A program made the position numbers and the translations under genes. From positions 46,174,591 through 46,238,590 of the forward strand of contig OZ022258.1 in assembly GCA_963978905.1 (NCBI GenBank): 64,000 nt of DNA. Direction: 5' to 3'. The stretch is from Trichostrongylus colubriformis (taxonomy: Eukaryota; Nematoda; Chromadorea; Rhabditida; Trichostrongylidae). The notes under the pieces were generated by a model. That model was not told the DNA's origin, made no database searches, and saw only the letters and a list, made by a program, of their open reading frames with translations. Numbering within the stretch: position 1 is the stretch's first letter; each line of letters starts with the position of its first letter. This document shows, piece after piece, positions 58,061 to 64,000 of this stretch.

Positions 58061-60399
58061 AGTCGAATCCGTTTCGCTTTTCGCATTGGTCCCGGAGCGT
58101 TCATACTAATAGGTGTTTTGCGGGGTGGGACGGGGACACTAATGGTGGGTGATCCGCATTGATAACGGTTGATAATGATAAGGTACGATAAGGAGCGTAA
58201 AAAGGCTGGAGTAGTCGAATCCGTTTCGCTTTTCGCATTGGTCCCGGAGCGTTCATACTAACAGGTGTTTTGCGGGGTGGGACGGGGACACTAATGGTGG
58301 GTGATCCGCATTGATAACGGTTGATAAGATACGATAAGGAACGTATAAAGGCTAGAGTCGTCGAATCCGTTTCGCTTTTCGCATTGGTCCCGGAGCGTTC
58401 ATACTAACAGGGGTTTTGCGGGGTGGGACGGGGACTCTAATGGTTGGTGATCCGCATTGATTACGCTTGATAATGATAAGATACGATAAGGAGCGTAAAA
58501 AGGCTGGAGTAGTCGAATCCGTTTCGCTTTTCGCATTGGTCCCGGAGCGTTCATACTAATAGGTGTTTTGCGGGGTGGGACGGGGACACTAATGGTGGGT
58601 GATCCGCATTGATAACGGTTGATAAGATACGATAAGGAACGTATAAAGGCTAGAGTCGTCGAATCCGTTTCGCTTTTCGCATTGGTCCCGGAGCGTTCAT
58701 ACTAACAGGGGTTTTGCGGGGTGGGACGGGGACTCTAATGGTTGGTGATCCGCATTGATTACGCTTGATAATGATAAGGTACGATAAGGAGCGTAAAAAG
58801 GCTGGAGTAGTCGAATCCGTTTCGCTTTTCGCATTGGTCCCGGAGCGTTCATACTAACAGGTGTTTTGCGGGGTGGGACGGGGACACTAATGGTGGGTGA
58901 TCCGCATTGATAACGGTTGATAAGATACGATAAGGAACGTGTAAAGGCTAGAGTCGTCGAATCCGTTTCGCTTTTCGCATTGGTCCCGGAGCGTTCATAC
59001 TAACAGGTGTTTTGCGGGGTGGGACGGGGACACTAATGGTGGGTGATCCGCATTGATAACGGTTGATAAGATACGATAAGGAACGTGTAAAGGCTAGAGT
59101 CGTCGAATCCGTTTCGCTTTTCGCATTGGTCCCGGAGCGTTCATACTAACAGGTGTTTTGCGGGGTGGGACGGGGACACTAATGGTGGGTGATCCGTATT
59201 GATTACGCTTGATAAGATACGATAAGGAACGTAAAAAGGCTAGAGTCGTCGAATCCGTTTCGCTTTTCGCATTGGTCCCGGAGCGTTCATACTAACAGGT
59301 GTTTTGCGGGGTGGGACGGGGACACTAATGGTGGGTGATCCGTATTGATTACGCTTGATAAGATACGATAAGGAACGTAAAAAGGCTAGAGTCGTCGAAT
59401 CCGTTTCGCTTTTCGCATTGGTCCCGGAGCGTTCATACTAACAGGTGTTTTGCGGGGTGGGACGGGGACACTAATGGTGGGTGATCCGCATTGATTACGC
59501 TTGATAATGATAAGATACGATAAGGAGCGTAAAAAGGCTGGAGTAGTCGAATCCGTTTCGCTTTTCGCATTGGTCCCGGAGCGTTCATACTAATAGGTGT
59601 TTTGCGGGGTGGGACGGGGACACTAATGGTGGGTGATCCGCATTGATAACGGTTGATAAGATACGATAAGGAACGTATAAAGGCTAGAGTCGTCGAATCC
59701 GTTTCGCTTTTCGCATTGGTCCCGGAGCGTTCATACTAACAGGGGTTTTGCGGGGTGGGACGGGGACTCTAATGGTTGGTGATCCGCATTGATTACGCTT
59801 GATAATGATAAGGTACGATAAGGAGCGTAAAAAGGCTGGAGTAGTCGAATCCGTTTCGCTTTTCGCATTGGTCCCGGAGCGTTCATACTAACAGGTGTTT
59901 TGCGGGGTGGGACGGGGACACTAATGGTGGGTGATCCGCATTGATAACGGTTGATAAGATACGATAAGGAACGTATAAAGGCTAGAGTCGTCGAATCCGT
60001 TTCGCTTTTCGCATTGGTCCCGGAGCGTTCATACTAACAGGGGTTTTGCGGGGTGGGACGGGGACTCTAATGGTTGGTGATCCGCATTGATTACGCTTGA
60101 TAATGATAAGGTACGATAAGGAGCGTAAAAAGGCTGGAGTAGTCGAATCCGTTTCGCTTTTCGCATTGGTCCCGGAGCGTTCATACTAACAGGTGTTTTG
60201 CGGGGTGGGACGGGGACACTAATGGTGGGTGATCCGCATTGATAACGGTTGATAAGATACGATAAGGAACGTGTAAAGGCTAGAGTCGTCGAATCCGTTT
60301 CGCTTTTCGCATTGGTCCCGGAGCGTTCATACTAACAGGTGTTTTGCGGGGTGGGACGGGGACACTAATGGTGGGTGATCCGCATTGATAACGGTTGAT

Positions 60400-60715
60400 A
60401 AGATACGATAAGTAACGTATAAAGGCTAGAGTCGTCGAATCCGTTTCGCTTTTCGCATTGTTCCTGGAGCGTTAACACTCATAGGTGTTTCGCAGGGTGT
60501 GCCAGGGACATTAACGGTGGGTGATCCGCATTGATAACGGTTGATAAGATTAGATTAGGAGCATGAGAAGGCAAATGTCGTCATTTTCGATTCACCTTTC
60601 GCGTTGATTCTAGAGTGCCGATATTTATAGGTGTTCTAAGTCCTGAGACAGGGACATTAACGGTGGGTGATCCGCATTGATAACGTTAATAAGATTCGAA
60701 AAGGAGCGTCGGAAG
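60400..60715 (+). repeat. Diverged two-monomer block, copy 2
   Basis: Same block as 57740-58060, apparently identical on reading; about 2.65 kb downstream of copy 1. Confidence 0.92.
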
Positions 60716-61289
60716 GCTAGAGTAGTCGAATCCGTTTCGCTTTTCGCATTGGTCCCGGAGCGTTCATACTAATAGGTGTTTTGCGGGGTGGGACGGGGAC
60801 ACTAATGGTGGGTGATCCGCATTGATAACGGTTGATAATGATAAGGTACGATAAGGAGCGTAAAAAGGCTGGAGTAGTCGAATCCGTTTCGCTTTTCGCA
60901 TTGGTCCCGGAGCGTTCATACTAACAGGGGTTTTGCGGGGTGGGACGGGGACTCTAATGGTTGGTGATCCGCATTGATTACGCTTGATAATGATAAGGTA
61001 CGATAAGGAGCGTAAAAAGGCTGGAGTAGTCGAATCCGTTTCGCTTTTCGCATTGGTCCCGGAGCGTTCATACTAACAGGTGTTTTGCGGGGTGGGACGG
61101 GGACACTAATGGTGGGTGATCCGCATTGATAACGGTTGATAAGATACGATAAGGAACGTGTAAAGGCTAGAGTCGTCGAATCCGTTTCGCTTTTCGCATT
61201 GGTCCCGGAGCGTTCATACTAACAGGTGTTTTGCGGGGTGGGACGGGGACACTAATGGTGGGTGATCCGCATTGATAACGGTTGATAAG

Positions 61290-61605
61290 ATACGATAAGT
61301 AACGTATAAAGGCTAGAGTCGTCGAATCCGTTTCGCTTTTCGCATTGTTCCTGGAGCGTTAACACTCATAGGTGTTTCGCAGGGTGTGCCAGGGACATTA
61401 ACGGTGGGTGATCCGCATTGATAACGGTTGATAAGATTAGATTAGGAGCATGAGAAGGCAAATGTCGTCATTTTCGATTCACCTTTCGCGTTGATTCTAG
61501 AGTGCCGATATTTATAGGTGTTCTAAGTCCTGAGACAGGGACATTAACGGTGGGTGATCCGCATTGATAACGTTAATAAGATTCGAAAAGGAGCGTCGGA
61601 AGGCT
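61290..61605 (+). repeat. Diverged two-monomer block, copy 3
   Basis: Same block, about 0.89 kb after copy 2; the intervening five or so monomers are regular. Confidence 0.92.
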
Positions 61606-62169
61606 AGAGTAGTCGAATCCGTTTCGCTTTTCGCATTGGTCCCGGAGCGTTCATACTAATAGGTGTTTTGCGGGGTGGGACGGGGACACTGATGGTGGGT
61701 GATCCGCATTGATAACGGTTGATAAGATACGATAAGGAACGTATAAAGGCTAGAGTCGTCGAATCCGTTTCGCTTTTCGCATTGGTCCCGGAGCGTTCAT
61801 ACTAACAGGGGTTTTGCGGGGTGGGACGGGGACTCTAATGGTTGGTGATCCGCATTGATTACGCTTGATAATGATAAGGTACGATAAGGAGCGTAAAAAG
61901 GCTGGAGTAGTCGAATCCGTTTCGCTTTTCGCATTGGTCCCGGAGCGTTCATACTAACAGGTGTTTTGCGGGGTGGGACGGGGACACTAATGGTGGGTGA
62001 TCCGCATTGATAACGGTTGATAAGATACGATAAGGAACGTGTAAAGGCTAGAGTCGTCGAATCCGTTTCGCTTTTCGCATTGGTCCCGGAGCGTTCATAC
62101 TAACAGGTGTTTTGCGGGGTGGGACGGGGACACTAATGGTGGGTGATCCGCATTGATAACGGTTGATAA

Positions 62170-62485
62170 GATACGATAAGTAACGTATAAAGGCTAGAGT
62201 CGTCGAATCCGTTTCGCTTTTCGCATTGTTCCTGGAGCGTTAACACTCATAGGTGTTTCGCAGGGTGTGCCAGGGACATTAACGGTGGGTGATCCGCATT
62301 GATAACGGTTGATAAGATTAGATTAGGAGCATGAGAAGGCAAATGTCGTCATTTTCGATTCACCTTTCGCGTTGATTCTAGAGTGCCGATATTTATAGGT
62401 GTTCTAAGTCCTGAGACAGGGACATTAACGGTGGGTGATCCGCATTGATAACGTTAATAAGATTCGAAAAGGAGCGTCGGAAGGC
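62170..62485 (+). repeat. Diverged two-monomer block, copy 4
   Basis: Same block, about 0.88 kb after copy 3. After it the array decays into increasingly diverged monomers to about 63060. Confidence 0.92.
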
Positions 62486-63060
62486 TAGAGTCGTCGAATC
62501 CGTTTCGCTTTCGGCATTGATCCTGGAGCGTTAACACTCATAGGTGTTTAGCAGGATGGGCCAGGGACTTTTAGTGTGAGTGAGTTAAAGTGATAATGGT
62601 TGATAAGATTCGATATAAATATGAGAAAACAAACGTCGTCAAATTTGTTTCGCTTTTCGCATTGATCCTAGAGCGCTAACACATCATAGATGTTTAGCAG
62701 GGTGGGCCAGGAACTTCGATGGTAGGTGATTCAAATCGATAATGGTTGATAAGATTTGATAATGATTATGAGAAGACAAATGTCGCCGCTGTCACTCATG
62801 GGTGTTCAGCAGGGTTGGACGGGGACATTGATAGTGGGTGATCCAAAGTGATAATGGTTGATAATATTCGATTGGAAACGTGAGAAGGGAAATGTCACCA
62901 AGGCCGGTTCGCTTTTGCGGCTAACAGTTAAATGTTCACATTTGCAGGTATTGTAGGGTACGGGGGACTCAATGGTATTGTTGGGTACAGGGCCTCAGTG
63001 AAACTGATAGCGGCTTACAGTGGCTGATAGGAACCATTAGGATTGGATAGGATGAAATCA

Positions 63061-63520
63061 TTTACATCATTTGCTACTACTATACGACCGCTTTAGCAAA
63101 AGCGTCCGATGCCCAGTGCCATTGGATGAACATATTTTGTTTATGTCCTGATATGGCTGGCCGATGCATCGACCGCTGAATTGCCTTGCGTTCCAAAAAA
63201 TGGTGCACTACTCTTGATACTGTGATCTACATTGATAATTATGATACAACCTATATCTGTGATAGCGAAGCGAGCGGTTCACTCGGAATCATTTTAATTA
63301 GGTATTGGTAGCAACACTTGGTATCGACCGCTAGACTATGTAAAATTCCAAGTAGTGAAGCATGTTTACGAAAACGATTAACAACGATAATCAGATCCAC
63401 CATTATACCATTAATGTGTAGGAATTGGATGCTCAGCAAGTGAACGTTAGTTACCAATCGATGCAATCGAATACAAAACTGTTTATCTCTGAACTATCCA
63501 AACTCCCAATGATGACGTAA
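63061..63520. other. Right flank of the array, no recognised gene
   Basis: Contains a small stem-loop CGCTTT-AGCA-AAAGCG near 63090-63105 just outside the array, and no exon. Confidence 0.4.
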
Positions 63521-63788
63521 ACCAGTTGGCTGGCGCACACTACTGCGCGCGATTCATGTCGGTGAGGTGCAAAATGGATGCGTTGCAAAGCGACTGAAGT
63601 ATGTTAACACCAAAATGCTTTATTATCACGCCATATTCTCTGCTTTTTTCCAATTCAATAGCTTAGCTGAAAGTAGAGGAAAGAAAATTTCCGCTCGACT
63701 CCATACACAACTGTGGTCGGGCCTATCAAACCCTTTTTGCACGGCATCGCCATGATTTGCGCGCAGAAGTGTGCGCCAGCCAACTGGT
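63521..63788. mobile_element. Small TIR element (268 bp)
   Basis: ACCAGTTGGCTGGCGCACAC at 63521 and its complement ending at 63788 start inverted repeats of at least 38 bp with about three mismatches, continuing weakly to roughly 60 bp. The flanks are TAA and TAT, so the target duplication is unclear. A solo end lies at 28226-28266. Confidence 0.82.
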
Positions 63789-64000
63789 TATTCCTATAAC
63801 TATTTCTTCACTTTTGATATAAACACCATTTTTCGATTTCTCATTTCTACCCGTGATGTCGCTTTTTTGTTGCATTGTCGAAGCGTGAATGTAATCTATT
63901 GAATTATGGAAGAATATGGAACACCGCTCCCTCGAATGATGCACACGATCATAGAAAATGACAGATCAATTTAAAAATATTTGCTCAGCCACCCCTCACA
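63789..64000. other. Right edge, nothing recognised
   Basis: AT-rich sequence to the window end without recognisable features. Confidence 0.35.

Larger units (their letters stand above)
50335..63060 (+). repeat. Satellite array, ~146 bp monomer, about 85 copies, with higher-order repeats
   Basis: The monomer runs GAATCCGTTTCGCTTTTCGC, ATTGGTCCCGGAGCGTTCAT, ACTAACAGGTGTTTTGCGGG, GTGGGACGGGGACACTAATG, GTGGGTGATCCGCATTGATA, then a GATAA-rich part (TTGATAAGATACGATAAGGA) and GGCTAGAGTCGTC. Spacing is mostly 146 bp, with a 144 bp form (GTAAAAAGCTAG) and a 152 bp form (extra AATGAT). Variants recur in a fixed order, giving multimers of about 8-9 monomers (for example 51301 to 52479 is 1178 bp, 53061 to 54385 is 1324 bp). 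Monomers at both edges (before 50567 and after ~62500) are strongly diverged, as is usual for satellite margins. No open frame of about 60 codons or longer exists across the array. Confidence 0.97.

Noticed and set aside
50335..63060. CRISPR-like or rDNA spacer interpretation of the tandem array
   Set aside because: Units are head-to-tail without spacers, far too long for CRISPR repeats, and there is no rRNA sequence nearby.
63088..63108. Stem-loop CGCTTT-AGCA-AAAGCG as the 3' hairpin of a Helitron containing the array
   Set aside because: Only six pairs, no CTRR terminus identified, and no equivalent in the other two leader-bearing loci.

Overview
The window looks like nuclear DNA of a nematode, probably a clade V strongylid such as a hookworm. 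That placement is inference. It rests on short exons split by 53-84 bp introns, on TTTCAG/TTACAG-type splice acceptors, on many decayed mariner/Tc1-like elements and on Helitron-like repeats. Nothing looks bacterial or viral, and there are no operons, CRISPR arrays or rRNA genes.

One protein-coding gene is certain: a synaptotagmin family gene on the minus strand. Eight exons can be read between 15477 and 8033. Splice phases agree at every junction, and the exons give a complete C2A-C2B tandem of about 284 residues ending in a stop codon. No upstream exon encoding a membrane segment was found. The first readable exon starts with a TTTCAG acceptor one base before an ATG, so it could be an internal exon or a trans-spliced start. 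Two large introns (8569-11429 and 12068-15383) are filled with mobile DNA, including a dead mariner and a Helitron-like fragment. Two weaker candidates lie further left on the same strand: two phase-compatible 5' exons of a possible secreted protein (4129-3994 and 2870-2809, with a TIR element in the intron between them) and a possible two-helix terminal exon of a membrane receptor (5892-5553).

The rest is repeat-derived. From 1 to 8 kb there are two inverted copies of a 0.5 kb Tc1-like MITE, a deleted mariner (1145-2033), a 764 bp TIR element (3039-3802) and a 528 bp mariner derivative (5906-6433). At 16280-17658 there is a large foldback element with roughly 680 bp arms that carry eight small stem-loops. 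From 17.7 to 50 kb there is a mosaic of dispersed repeats, solo TIR elements, hairpins, two minisatellites and a fossil maT-like transposase, with no gene I can name.

From about 50.3 to 63.06 kb lies one continuous tandem array of roughly 85 copies of a ~146 bp monomer (144, 146 and 152 bp forms). It has clear higher-order structure, diverged edges and a repeated diverged two-monomer block present four times. It starts directly after a CTATATA / GTCTGT / CACGAAAT leader that also heads two other loci (14.74 and 27.45 kb), where different tandem repeats of about 275 bp follow. The most interesting reading is that this satellite grew out of the internal tandem repeats of a Helitron-like element.
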